64,000 nt of DNA from Planctomycetota bacterium (GTDB lineage Bacteria; Planctomycetota; J058), in contig JAMLIC010000012.1 in NCBI GenBank assembly GCA_023954375.1, forward strand, positions 124,001-188,000, in the 5' to 3' direction. Below, in pieces: positions 1 through 9,788 of the stretch (its first letter is position 1; every line of letters starts with the position of its first letter). The notes below the pieces were generated by a model, which had not been told where the DNA came from, did not search any database, and saw nothing but the letters and a program-made list of their open reading frames with translations. The translations under genes were made by a program, and so were the position numbers.

Positions 1-2
1 CG

Positions 3-500
3 GTCGCGGCCACGGGCCAGGTGAGCGGCAGGGCGGCCTCGTTCTACGGCGAGGGCGGCCTGGCCGCCCGGCGCTCGGCGCCCGCCCGCGCCGGCGAGCG
101 CCGCTCGGTGGGCGCCGCGCCGGCCGACGTGGCGCTCGCCCTCGAGAAGATCAAGGCCAGCGGGACGCTGCGCGTGAAGAGCGACGCCGGCCGCGGCTGG
201 GTCGTCGTCGTCGCCGGCGCGCCGCGCCACGCCGCGTTCGGCGGGCTGACCGGGCGCCGCGCCCTCGACGCGATCCTGCGCCTCACGCGCGGCAGCTGCC
301 AGGTCGTGCGCGGCGGCCCGCCCCCGAGGGGCCAGGGCGAGCGGCTGCAGGTGAGCTTCTCGCAGGCGCTGGCCGCCGTCCGCGGCCCGGTCCGGCCGAC
401 CCCGCCGGGTCCCCGGCCCGTCGCGCGCCCCGGCCCGCCGACAGGCCCGCGCAAGGGGCCGCCGCCGCCAGGCTGGGGGGGCGCGGCGCGGCGCTCGTAG
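3..500 (+). CDS. DUF4388-like protein, 5' end outside the window
   Basis: The reading frame is open to the left edge of the window, so this is probably the end of a longer gene. A GTG at 21 could be a start but has no Shine-Dalgarno sequence. The middle of the visible part (GTLRV, then AFGGLTGRRALDAIL) resembles DUF4388-type domains, which in other bacteria accompany FHA, roadblock or receiver modules in signalling proteins; that assignment is from motif memory only. The last 50 residues are a Pro/Arg/Gly-rich, probably disordered tail. The TAG stop at 498-500 is followed directly by a dispersed hairpin repeat. Function is not known. Confidence 0.5.
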   Translation, partial: VAATGQVSGRAASFYGEGGLAARRSAPARAGERRSVGAAPADVALALEKIKASGTLRVKSDAGRGWVVVVAGAPRHAAFGGLTGRRALDAILRLTRGSCQVVRGGPPPRGQGERLQVSFSQALAAVRGPVRPTPPGPRPVARPGPPTGPRKGPPPPGWGGAARRS

Positions 501-665
501 GGTCGCGGCTCCGGCGGAGGATGGCGGGCGCTGCCGTTCGCCAGGGTGTTGCGCGAAGCGCGACACCCTGGCCGCTCAGGCTCCCGTCGCTCGCCTTCAC
601 GCGGCCTCGCCTCGGCCTCCGCCCTCGCCTCGTTCGTCGCTCCGCTCCACCCGTGCTCTCGCGCG
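501..665 (+). repeat. Stop-anchored repeat family B, copy 1, with 14-bp hairpin
   Basis: The element starts one nucleotide after a TAG stop, reading GTCGCGGCTCCGGCGGAGG and then GATGGCGGGCGCTGCC. At 541-571 it has a perfect 14-bp hairpin (5' arm CCAGGGTGTTGCGC, loop GAA, 3' arm GCGCGACACCCTGG, with one G-T pair). Related copies lie at 18998-19220, 25804-26260 and 37720-37961 on the other strand, each next to a stop codon, with a trace at 58976-58998. This copy is shorter than the others in its distal half and its loop is inverted relative to copy 2. A transcription terminator or 3'-end RNA stabiliser is likely. Confidence 0.7.
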
Positions 666-746
666 AGTCAACGAGGGGACGTGTAGCCGATGAGCTACAT
701 CGGTGCGCGCGCTCCCGGCATGTACGTTGCCCCAACGGGAGGGCAC

Positions 747-1343
747 ATGACCGAGCCGACGACGACCCTGGAAGACCGCCGCGCCACCCTCGAGCCGCTG
801 ATCGTCCGGGCCTGGTCCGACCCCGACTTCCGCGCGCGCCTCGTGCAGCGCCCGCGCGAGGCGTTCGAGGAGGCGACCGGCCTGCGCGTGCCCGCGGACG
901 TCGAGCTGAAGGTCCACCTGGGCACGGCCCAGCACCTCGCCCTCGAGGTCCTCGACGCCGCCGAGCCTGGCTTCCCCTGGGAGCGCGTCGGGCCGGGCTG
1001 GCCCCTGCCCGAGCAGCCGCTCGACGAGCCGAGTTCGTTCCGCGGCGGGTACCGACACGGATGCGGGTTCGGTGACCAGGTCGTCCGTCGCATCTGGAGC
1101 GATCGTGGGTGGCTGGAGCAGCTGGCCCAGGACCCGCGCCCTGCGCTCGTCGAGGCGCTGGGGATCCACATCCACCCCCAGCAGACGTTCACGCTGGCCG
1201 TGGACGGGCCGAGGGTCCGTCACGTGGTCGTCCCCTTCCGCCGCGACGCCGCCGGCCTGGACGAGGAGCTGAGCGAGCTCGAGCTCGAGCTCGTGGCAGG
1301 TGGGGCCTGCGTCGGACCGCAGCCCGCGCCGGGATTGAAGTGA
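747..1343 (+). CDS. NHLP-type (proteusin-like) candidate RiPP precursor with duplicated leader domain
   Basis: The protein has 198 residues. Two segments, residues 17-70 and 110-165, each resemble the nitrile-hydratase-alpha-like leader fold (LIVRAWSDPDFRARL... and QVVRRIWSDRGWLEQL..., each followed by a P-D-V/T-hydrophobic strand). The C-terminus has the classic leader ending ELSELELELVAGG, a double-Gly cleavage site at 185-186, and then a 12-residue putative core, ACVGPQPAPGLK. Such leaders (TIGR03793 family) direct modification and export by C39-peptidase ABC transporters. The ATG at 747 is preferred because GGGAGGG lies just upstream; an ATG at 720 is also in frame. No radical SAM, cyclodehydratase, LanM or peptidase-transporter gene is nearby, so partners would be encoded elsewhere. 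A non-RiPP NHase-alpha-like protein is the alternative. Confidence 0.7.
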   Translation: MTEPTTTLEDRRATLEPLIVRAWSDPDFRARLVQRPREAFEEATGLRVPADVELKVHLGTAQHLALEVLDAAEPGFPWERVGPGWPLPEQPLDEPSSFRGGYRHGCGFGDQVVRRIWSDRGWLEQLAQDPRPALVEALGIHIHPQQTFTLAVDGPRVRHVVVPFRRDAAGLDEELSELELELVAGGACVGPQPAPGLK

Positions 1344-1445
1344 CCGCGCGCGTCGTGACGGGGTGGCTGCCGCGCCGTCGCGCTTGCGGAGGAGGCGCAG
1401 GCGAGCTCGAGCTGGTCCGCGGCTGAAGAGGCCGGGGGGCCGCTC

Positions 1446-2174
1446 CTAGGAGCGCCGCCGTGCCGGCAGCTGCACGACCACCACGCCCTCGGGCAGCGAC
1501 GCGAAGCGCCGCTCGACGAAGAAGCAGTTGCTCCGCGGGTCGGCGCCCTCGACGCGCACCCACGTGTAGCCCTTCTCGCGCGCCCAGCCCTCGGTGAACG
1601 CGACGTGCTCCTCGTCGGTCGGCCGGCGCCCGTGGCGGTCGTGGTAGTAGGTCGCGGTCGAGCAGAACTGGGTCGCGTTGGCGCAGGGCGAGGGGAGCTC
1701 GCCGCGGAAGACGCGCTCGACGAGCCCGCGCGCGCTCGGCGGCAGCTCCGCCCAGGGGCGCTGCTGGAGCTCGACGTGGCGGCGGAGCTGCCACTTGCCG
1801 GGCTCCACCTCGACCATGGGCGTGCCGCGCCGGCGGTGGCGGTCGATCGCGCCCTGCGCCTTGAGGTAGGGCTGGAGCGGTGTGCAGTAGGCGCGCACGA
1901 ACGCGCCGAACGTCGGGTAGGCGTCGCGCACGGGCCGCAGCATGTGCGAGTTGATCATGCACCACAGCACGGCCGCGTCGTCGACGCCGCCCCGGCCCCC
2001 CGACTCGCCGACGACCATGCGCGCCGCCCACAGCGCGTCGTCGGCCGTGAGCGCGTAGGGCTGACCGACGCCGTCCTTCCGGGCCAGCGCCCCCCAGCGG
2101 CCGTCCTGCGCCGCTGCGGGCGCGGCGGCGACGAGGACCAGGGCGAGCGTGCACGCGAGCGCGGTCGTCTTCAT
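1446..2174 (-). CDS. Secreted protein, possibly related to cell-wall hydrolases
   Basis: The protein has 242 residues with a clear Sec signal peptide at 1-23 (MKTTALACT, then LALVLVAAAPAAAQ). The segment around residues 45-110 (ALWAARMVVGESGG, then a W-C-M-I-N-S-H stretch) faintly recalls the SleB/CwlJ-type hydrolase pattern of an (A/G)E motif followed by a buried helix, but the family could not be identified. It has five or six cysteines, two of them in CANATQFC, which suggests disulphide bonding outside the cytoplasm. It is divergent from the kinase gene at 2267 and convergent with the NHLP gene. The ATG at 2174 is fixed by the signal peptide. The function is uncertain. Confidence 0.7.
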   Translation of the reverse strand: MKTTALACTLALVLVAAAPAAAQDGRWGALARKDGVGQPYALTADDALWAARMVVGESGGRGGVDDAAVLWCMINSHMLRPVRDAYPTFGAFVRAYCTPLQPYLKAQGAIDRHRRRGTPMVEVEPGKWQLRRHVELQQRPWAELPPSARGLVERVFRGELPSPCANATQFCSTATYYHDRHGRRPTDEEHVAFTEGWAREKGYTWVRVEGADPRSNCFFVERRFASLPEGVVVVQLPARRRS

Positions 2175-2253
2175 GGCGGCGATCGTAGCGATCGCCAGGA
2201 TCGGCGTCGCCGGTGCGGCTCGCGCACGCGGTGCGCCGGGCGCACGGGCGCGC

Positions 2254-2259
2254 CATACT
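2254..2259 (+). promoter_or_regulatory. -10 box of leaderless promoter (CATACT)
   Basis: CATACT lies 7 nt before the ATG at 2267, so transcription would begin at or next to the start codon. There is no Shine-Dalgarno sequence between them. The same arrangement occurs in front of seven other genes of the window. Confidence 0.5.
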
Positions 2260-2266
2260 CGGCGCC

Positions 2267-4372
<2,106 letters not shown>

Positions 4373-4382
4373 TTGCAGAGTT

Positions 4383-4462
4383 AGCTTTTAGCTCTTAGCT
4401 TTTAGCTGTTAGCTGGAGCGGATGCTCGACAGCTTTCATGGAGCGGTTAAGAGCTAAAAGCT
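4383..4462. repeat. AGCTTTTAGCT-type inverted repeat between convergent genes
   Basis: An A/T-rich island in very GC-rich DNA. The left side repeats TTAGCT several times (AGCTTTTAGCTCTTAG at 4383-4398, then further AGCTTTTAGCT and GTTAGCT units). The right side, TTAAGAGCTAAAAGCT at 4447-4462, is its reverse complement with one mismatch. It sits between two converging stop codons (4372 and 4473), which suits a bidirectional terminator, but the internal short repeats point to a dispersed palindromic repeat. Confidence 0.7.
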
Positions 4463-4472
4463 CAAGTGGTGG

Positions 4473-5642
4473 CTACTGCTGCGGCGCCTGGCGCAGGACG
4501 CAGTTCTCGTCGTCCTGCAGGTAGCGGGCGGTCGCGTGCTCCGAGCGGACGACGAGGTTCGGCGCCACCTGGAAGCCCCAGGCCTTCAGGAGCGGCAGCG
4601 GGTTCACGAAGACGTCCTTGCCCTCGGCCGCGCGGCGCGAGATCCGGCCCGACGTGCCGACGCTCGTGATCACGCCCTCGCGGGCGGTGAGGTGGCCGTT
4701 CCAGAGCATCTGGCGGCCGCGGGCCAGGGCCGGGTTGGTGAGGATCAGGCCCGGCGACGCCGAGTGGCGGCGGACCGCCGGCAGGCAGTGGATCGAGCCG
4801 TCGGCGAGGATCGCGCAGTTGCTCGCCCAGCGGTCGCCGCGGCCCGAGCGGGCCTCGCGGATCGCGTCGACGCGCCACTCGCGCATGAAGTCGGGGTAGC
4901 CGAGGCGGTCGCGCATCATCTCGTCGAAGCGGCGCACGGGGTGGAACGCCTCGTCGTAGGCGGCGGAGATCGAGCCGGTGCCGCGCTCGCCCACGCGGTA
5001 GCGCGCGATCGAGACCTGGTCGCCGTCGATCGTCACCCGCTCCGACCCGCTGATCAGGAGGCGCCGGCGGGTGTCCTGCATGTCGGCCTCGAGCGCGGCC
5101 GGGGTGACCTCGGTCCAGGAGAAGCGCATGTTCTCGGTCGCCGGGGTCACGGACGGGTAGTCGGTGTAGACCCCCTCGCCCGAGCTGTTGGTCTCGGTCA
5201 CGTCGTAGGCCACGGCCCCGTTGAGGCGCGCGCGGGCGAGCACCTCGCGCACGGTGGCCGGCGCGGCGGTGCCCGCGTAGGTCTGCCCGGCCTCGACCGC
5301 GGCGCGGCTCTCGGGCTGGAGGTCGAGGACGACGGCGAGGTCGACGAGGCGCGCGCGGGCCTCGTCCGTGACCTCGTAGGCGGGGAGGCCGTCGACCTTG
5401 CCGTCGACGAGGGCCTGGATCGTCCGCCCCTCGCGCGCGTTCACCCGCGCGCCGGCCGCGGCGACCAGCGCGTCGACGTCGGCGGCGTCGAGGCGGCCGT
5501 CCCGCGTCGCGCGGCGGCCGGCGTTCAGGACCGAGCGGTCGAACTGGTCCTCGAGGACGCCGACGATCCCGCCCGCGGGCTGCGCCAGCGTCGGGGTGGC
5601 GAGCAGGGCGAGGCTGGCGAAGACGAGCAGGGGTGCGCGCAC
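4473..5642 (-). CDS. Secreted protein of unknown function
   Basis: The GTG at 5642 is chosen as start because GGAGGT lies 5 nt upstream and the translation opens with a signal peptide (VRAPLLVFASLALLATPTLAQ). The mature part is about 365 residues. Near its N-terminus is DGRLDAADVDAL, which looks like half of a dockerin or EF-hand calcium loop. The C-terminal half contains two Cys pairs (NCAI...HCLP and a late ENCVL) and several Trp, consistent with a folded exported domain. No family was recognised. It converges with the Kelch kinase gene across the AGCTTTT repeat. Confidence 0.75.
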   Translation of the reverse strand: MRAPLLVFASLALLATPTLAQPAGGIVGVLEDQFDRSVLNAGRRATRDGRLDAADVDALVAAAGARVNAREGRTIQALVDGKVDGLPAYEVTDEARARLVDLAVVLDLQPESRAAVEAGQTYAGTAAPATVREVLARARLNGAVAYDVTETNSSGEGVYTDYPSVTPATENMRFSWTEVTPAALEADMQDTRRRLLISGSERVTIDGDQVSIARYRVGERGTGSISAAYDEAFHPVRRFDEMMRDRLGYPDFMREWRVDAIREARSGRGDRWASNCAILADGSIHCLPAVRRHSASPGLILTNPALARGRQMLWNGHLTAREGVITSVGTSGRISRRAAEGKDVFVNPLPLLKAWGFQVAPNLVVRSEHATARYLQDDENCVLRQAPQQ

Positions 5643-5787
5643 GGGGACCTCCGCGCGCCCCCTTCGCACCCGCCGTGCCTCGACGTAACCGGCCACCGAG
5701 CATGGGATGAACCGGATCGCCCGTGTCGCCGGCACCGACCCGAGACGAACCGGGTTCGCGCATGGACAGTGTCCGGGGCTGGTCCGG

Positions 5788-6327
5788 TCAGCGCGCCGCG
5801 CGCACCCGGCGCCGCGGCCGGACCCGGGGGGCCGGGGTGCTGGCCGCACCGGCGAAGAGGAGCCCGAGCGGCAGGCCGAAGGCGAGGACGTGCAGGGCGG
5901 CCTGGACCCAGGGGTCGCGCTCGAGCACCCAGGGGTAGAGGCTCCGCGCGACGACCTGCACGTTGACCACCCAGAGCGCCAGGCCGAAGGCGGCGCCGCC
6001 GAGGGCCTGGAGCCCGAAGCTCCGCCGGGCGTCGGGGGAGCCGACGCGGTGGATCGCCCCGTAGATCCACCCGTAGAGCGCGGAGAGCGACAGGTGCATG
6101 AGGGTGCCGAGCACCATGACGCCGAACGTCGGCGGCCCCTCGAGCGCGGCGCTGCCCATGACCAGGCTCGCCGCGATCCGCAGCGGCAGCCGCGGCGGGA
6201 GGCCCGTCAGGAGCGCGGCCACGATCTCGGCCGCGAGCAGCACGGCGCCTGCCACGACGCCGAGCGCCAGCGCCGCCCCGGGCCCGGCCTCGCGCGCGAG
6301 CGCGACCTGCTGCTCCCTCGTCGCCAC
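5788..6327 (-). CDS. Small integral membrane protein
   Basis: From the GTG at 6327 the protein has 179 residues with four or five hydrophobic segments (GAALALGVVAGAVLLAAEIV, IAASLVMGSAAL, FGVMVLGTLMHLSLSALYGW, ALGGAAFGLALWVVNV, AALHVLAFGLPLGLLF) and a basic C-terminal tail. The frame stays open further upstream, but that extension is Arg/Ala/Pro-rich low-complexity sequence and overlaps the divergent gene at 6565, so a start near 6327 is preferred. The pattern of small Gly/Ala-rich helices with a conserved-looking YPW near the end recalls uncharacterised membrane proteins. Function unknown. Confidence 0.55.
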   Translation of the reverse strand: MATREQQVALAREAGPGAALALGVVAGAVLLAAEIVAALLTGLPPRLPLRIAASLVMGSAALEGPPTFGVMVLGTLMHLSLSALYGWIYGAIHRVGSPDARRSFGLQALGGAAFGLALWVVNVQVVARSLYPWVLERDPWVQAALHVLAFGLPLGLLFAGAASTPAPRVRPRRRVRAAR

Positions 6328-6564
6328 GAACGCCAAGGGAGCAAGCGGGGCGCCGCCGGCGGCCGGGGGGCGCGCAGGGCGCTTGCGCCGCGCCCGGGCG
6401 CCGCGCGGGAAGCCGCCGGCGCGCGCCGGGACGCGCGCGACCCGTCGGCCGGCGGCGGCGACGGCGGAGGCGAGCGCCGGCGCGGCATGGTCGTTGCCCG
6501 CTCCCCCCGGGCGAAGCGCGGGAGGGGACCCGGGGGCCGCCGCAGCCCCCCTGGAGAGTGACGC

Positions 6565-6945
6565 ATGCGCGAGGCGACCCCCTTCATGCTCGCGCTCGGG
6601 GTGTCGGTCGCTGCGTTGCTGCTGGCCGGGCTCGGCGGCGGGGTCGCCGTCGCGCAGCCCCCGGGCTCCTGCGACGCGCCGCCGGCCCAGGCGCTCGGTG
6701 AGGCCACGCGCCCCGAGCCCCCGATCACCCTCGACGACCTCGTCGCCGACGACCCCGAGCCGGAGGATCTGGCGCAGGCGCTCGCGCCGCTCGCCGATGA
6801 CGACCCGCCGGCGGAGTGGTTCGAGGACGCGGACGACGACGGCGACGACGACGACCTGCGGCGCTTGCTCGATCAGCCCCCACCGCCGCCCGCGCATGAT
6901 GACGACATCGACGCGTGGTTGGCGTCGTGGGAGGGCGGGAAGTGA
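6565..6945 (+). CDS. Small exported Asp-rich protein
   Basis: The protein has 126 residues. The ATG at 6565 follows GGAGAGTGACGC. The N-terminus is a signal sequence or membrane anchor (FMLALGVSVAALLLAGLGGG followed by VAVAQ). The rest is strongly acidic, with runs of Asp (FEDADDDGDDDDLR, HDDDIDAW) and Pro, and no cysteines. It is probably a disordered periplasmic or surface acidic protein that could bind cations. It has no recognised family and stands alone between divergent genes. Confidence 0.6.
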   Translation: MREATPFMLALGVSVAALLLAGLGGGVAVAQPPGSCDAPPAQALGEATRPEPPITLDDLVADDPEPEDLAQALAPLADDDPPAEWFEDADDDGDDDDLRRLLDQPPPPPAHDDDIDAWLASWEGGK

Positions 6946-7027
6946 CCCCGCTCGCCCGGTGATCCGGGACCCGGTGAGGCCTCGTCCGACGACCGCCGCC
7001 GGCGAACTCGCCCAGGCGGCCGCGCTA

Positions 7028-7033
7028 TAGACT
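7028..7033 (+). promoter_or_regulatory. -10 box of leaderless promoter (TAGACT)
   Basis: TAGACT, within TATAGACT, ends 6 nt before the GTG at 7040, so the transcript is expected to start on the start codon. No ribosome-binding site is present. Confidence 0.55.
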
Positions 7034-7039
7034 CTCCGG

Positions 7040-8611
7040 GTGGACCCGTCGCCCTCGCCCCTGGCGGCCGCGCGCGCGTGGCCGGTCGCGCTCGTCGCGC
7101 TGGCGACGCTCGCGCTCCTGTTCGAGGGCAGCGTCTCGCTCGCGGCGCCGGTCCAGCTCTACGACGAGGGCTTCCCGCTCGTCGAGGCGCAGCGGCTCGC
7201 CCGCGGCGAGCGGCCCTGGCGCGACTACGACCCGGTCTACGGCCCGCTCGAGCCGGCGCTCCTGGCCCCCGCGGGCGGGCGGCTCCTGGCGCTCCGGGCC
7301 CTGCGCGCCCTCTCGGTCGCCGGCGCCGCGGCCGTGGCGGTCGCCTGCGCCCTGCGCCTCGGCGCGGGCGCGGCGGCGCCGCTCGCGGCCCTGCCGCTCC
7401 TGTGGCTCGCGGGCCCGCTGACCCACCCGGTCCTCCTCCCCGTGCTCGCCAGCGCGCTGGCCCTCGACCGCGGGCACGCGGGCGCGCGCCCCGGCTGGTC
7501 CGCGGCCGCAGGGGCGCTCGCGGGGGTCGCCGGGCTCTACCGCCCCGAGTTCGGCGCCCTCGCCCTGGCCGCCGCGGCGGCGACCGTCCTCGCGCGCCCG
7601 TGGCTCGCGCCCGGCGCCCCCCCCCGCGCGCGGGCGCTGGCGGCCCTCCTCGCCGGCGCCCTGCCCGGCGCCCTGGCGTTCCTGATCGTCGTCGTCGCGG
7701 GCGACGCGGCGGGCTTCGTCGAGCACGCGCGCGCCGTGCGCGCGGCCATGCCGTTCCGCGCGCTCGACTACCCGCTCGCGCCGCCCGCCGGCCTGGGCCC
7801 GATCGACCTCGCCGGGCACCTGCTGCTGTTCCTCGCCCCGCCGCTCGTGGCCGTCGCCGCGCCGGTCGCGCTCGCGCGCCGTGCCCTCCTCGCCCGGCGC
7901 GGCGCCGCGCCGCCGCCGCGCCCGCTCGAGCTGCACCTCGTGCTCCTCCTCCTCGGCCTCCTCCCCTACGCCCTCTCGCGCGCCGACCGCTCGCACCTCC
8001 TCCCCGCCCTCGCCGCCGCCTCGCCCCTCCTGGCGGCGGCCCTGGGCGGCGTCGTCCGCGGGCGGGGCGCGGCCGCCCTCGCGGCGGTCGCGCTCGCCCT
8101 GCCGGTCGCCGGGCGCGCCGGCGCCGCGGCGCACCTCGCCCTCGAGCCGGACCTCGTCCGCTCGCGCCTCCCCGGCCTCGAGGGCGTCCTCCTGCCCCGG
8201 GCGCTCGAGGAGGAGTACGAGGCGCTGCGCCGCGTGGTCGACGCCCACGCCGGCCCCGGCGGGGCCGTGTTCGTCGGCTGCGCCGAGGAGACGCCGCGCG
8301 CGATCGTGCCGCAGCACGGCCGCGTGCACGCCAACGACGCGCTGCTCTACGTCGTGCTCGACCGGCCGGTCGGGACCCGCCACCACTGCTTCATCCCGGG
8401 GGTCACGACCACGGCCGCCACGCAGCGCCGGATCGTCGACGACCTGGCCCGCAACGACGTGCGGGTGGTGGTGCTGGCCTTCGGGACCTTCCGCGACGAG
8501 CCGAACCGCAGCCGCGAGGCGGGGGCCCGGCTGCTCGACCAGGCGCTCACGGCGGGCTGGGCGCCCGTGGCGGAGCTGCGGCGCTGGGTCGTCCTGGCTC
8601 GCGAGCCCTGA
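7040..8611 (+). CDS. Multi-spanning membrane protein, GT-C glycosyltransferase-like
   Basis: This 523-residue protein has about ten hydrophobic helices. After the first helix comes a luminal-type loop with YDEGFPLVEAQRLARGE and RDYDPVYGPL, the Asp-containing first-loop signature of GT-C enzymes (PMT/ArnT-like) that use polyprenyl-phosphate sugars on the outer face of the membrane. A soluble C-terminal part of about 130 residues (from EEEYEALRRVVDAH) ends the protein. The GTG start is supported by the leaderless -10 box. A second gene of this kind is at 29330. The acceptor is unknown. Confidence 0.75.
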   Translation: MDPSPSPLAAARAWPVALVALATLALLFEGSVSLAAPVQLYDEGFPLVEAQRLARGERPWRDYDPVYGPLEPALLAPAGGRLLALRALRALSVAGAAAVAVACALRLGAGAAAPLAALPLLWLAGPLTHPVLLPVLASALALDRGHAGARPGWSAAAGALAGVAGLYRPEFGALALAAAAATVLARPWLAPGAPPRARALAALLAGALPGALAFLIVVVAGDAAGFVEHARAVRAAMPFRALDYPLAPPAGLGPIDLAGHLLLFLAPPLVAVAAPVALARRALLARRGAAPPPRPLELHLVLLLLGLLPYALSRADRSHLLPALAAASPLLAAALGGVVRGRGAAALAAVALALPVAGRAGAAAHLALEPDLVRSRLPGLEGVLLPRALEEEYEALRRVVDAHAGPGGAVFVGCAEETPRAIVPQHGRVHANDALLYVVLDRPVGTRHHCFIPGVTTTAATQRRIVDDLARNDVRVVVLAFGTFRDEPNRSREAGARLLDQALTAGWAPVAELRRWVVLAREP

Positions 8612-8695
8612 CCGCCATCTCACGGCCGATTTCACTCGAGTCGAGCCTGCCGTGAGAGATCCATCGCGACGCCGGGCCGCGCCCGGGCGCCCTGG

Positions 8696-8701
8696 TAGAA
8701 T
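8696..8701 (+). promoter_or_regulatory. -10 box of leaderless promoter (TAGAAT) for holB
   Basis: TAGAAT ends 7 nt before the GTG at 8709. No Shine-Dalgarno sequence lies between, so a leaderless holB operon mRNA is expected. Confidence 0.55.
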
Positions 8702-8708
8702 CGCCCGC

Positions 8709-9788
8709 GTGCGCAGCCCCTTCCCGCGGATCATCGGTCACGACGCCGCCCGGGCGGCGCTGGGTCAGGCGCTGGCGGCCGGCCGGCTCGCCGGCTCGCT
8801 CCTGCTCTGCGGGCCCGAGGGCACGGGCCGCCGCACGCTGGCCCGCGAGCTGGCGAAGGCGCTCAACTGCAAGGGGGGCGAGGGCGACCCGCTGCCCTGC
8901 GGGCGCTGCGGGCCGTGCGGCCGGATCGAGCGCGGCACGGCCGGCGACTTCGTCGTCGTGGCCCCCGAGGGGCAGTCGATCGGGATCGCGCAGGTGCAGG
9001 CGCTCCTCGAGGACATGGCGCTCGCGCCGATCGAGGGCGGCGTGCGCGTGTTCGTGATCGCCCCCGCCGGCGCCCTGACCGAGGAGGCGCAGAACGCGCT
9101 GCTGAAGCTCCTCGAGGAGCCGCCCGGGCGCAGCGTGATCGTGCTCGTGGCCACCCGCGAGGACGAGCTCCTGCCGACGGTGGCCTCGCGCTGCCGGGTC
9201 GTGCGCCTGGGCGAGCTCTCGCCCGACGAGGTCCTGGCCGTCCTCGCGCGCAGCGGCGTCGACGGGCCGGACGCGGCGGAGCGCGCGCGCTGGAGCGCGG
9301 GGGCGCCCGGGCGCGCGCTCTCGGACGAGGCGCTGGCCCTGGCGCGGCTCGCCGGGGAGGCGGTCGAGGCCCTCGCCAGCGGGGCGGCCTACGCCGACCC
9401 GCTCGGGACGGCCGATCGCCTGGGCCCGGCGCTCGGGATCGCCAAGGGCGAGGGCGGCGTCGAGGCCGCCGTGAAGCGGGCCCGCCTGGGCGCGCTCCTG
9501 CGCGCCGTCGGCCGCGCCCTGCGCGACGCGCTCGTCGTCCGCGCCGGGGTCGACGCGCCGCGCCGGCTCTCCGGCGCCCCGCCCGCCCTCCTCGCGCGCC
9601 TGGCGGCCACGCGCCCCGGCCAGCTCGAGGAGGCGCTCGATCACCTGGTCCGACTCGAGGAGGAGCTCGAGCAGAGCGTCAACCCGGCGCTCGTGCTCGA
9701 GGGCGCGATCCTCGACGTCGGCGGGGCCCTCGCGGCGCGCGCCGCCTCGCCAGGGCCACAGACCATCGGAGGACGCCGTGGGGGATGA
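8709..9788 (+). CDS. holB: DNA polymerase III delta-prime subunit
   Basis: The protein has 359 residues and is a AAA+ clamp-loader subunit. It shows the P-loop region GPEGTGRRT (35-43), a four-Cys zinc module (C54, C64, C67, C70), the helix EAQNALLKLLEEPP and the SRC motif at 160-162, all typical of the DnaX/HolB family. It helps load the beta clamp at the replication fork. The first Cys of the zinc module is separated by ten residues rather than a tight CxxC. The GTG start follows a leaderless -10 box. The gene overlaps the next one by 11 nt, so the two are probably translated together. Confidence 0.9.
   Translation: MRSPFPRIIGHDAARAALGQALAAGRLAGSLLLCGPEGTGRRTLARELAKALNCKGGEGDPLPCGRCGPCGRIERGTAGDFVVVAPEGQSIGIAQVQALLEDMALAPIEGGVRVFVIAPAGALTEEAQNALLKLLEEPPGRSVIVLVATREDELLPTVASRCRVVRLGELSPDEVLAVLARSGVDGPDAAERARWSAGAPGRALSDEALALARLAGEAVEALASGAAYADPLGTADRLGPALGIAKGEGGVEAAVKRARLGALLRAVGRALRDALVVRAGVDAPRRLSGAPPALLARLAATRPGQLEEALDHLVRLEEELEQSVNPALVLEGAILDVGGALAARAASPGPQTIGGRRGG

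Noticed and set aside
1109..1426. Open frame ending GELELVRG just after the NHLP gene, like a second leader end
   Set aside because: It lies in another frame over the NHLP gene; the similarity to the ELELVAGG end is a short Glu/Leu coincidence and no Gly-Gly/core follows.
5788..6897. Long version of the membrane protein beginning near 6897
   Set aside because: The extra residues are low-complexity and overlap the divergent gene at 6565, which has a proper Shine-Dalgarno sequence and signal peptide.
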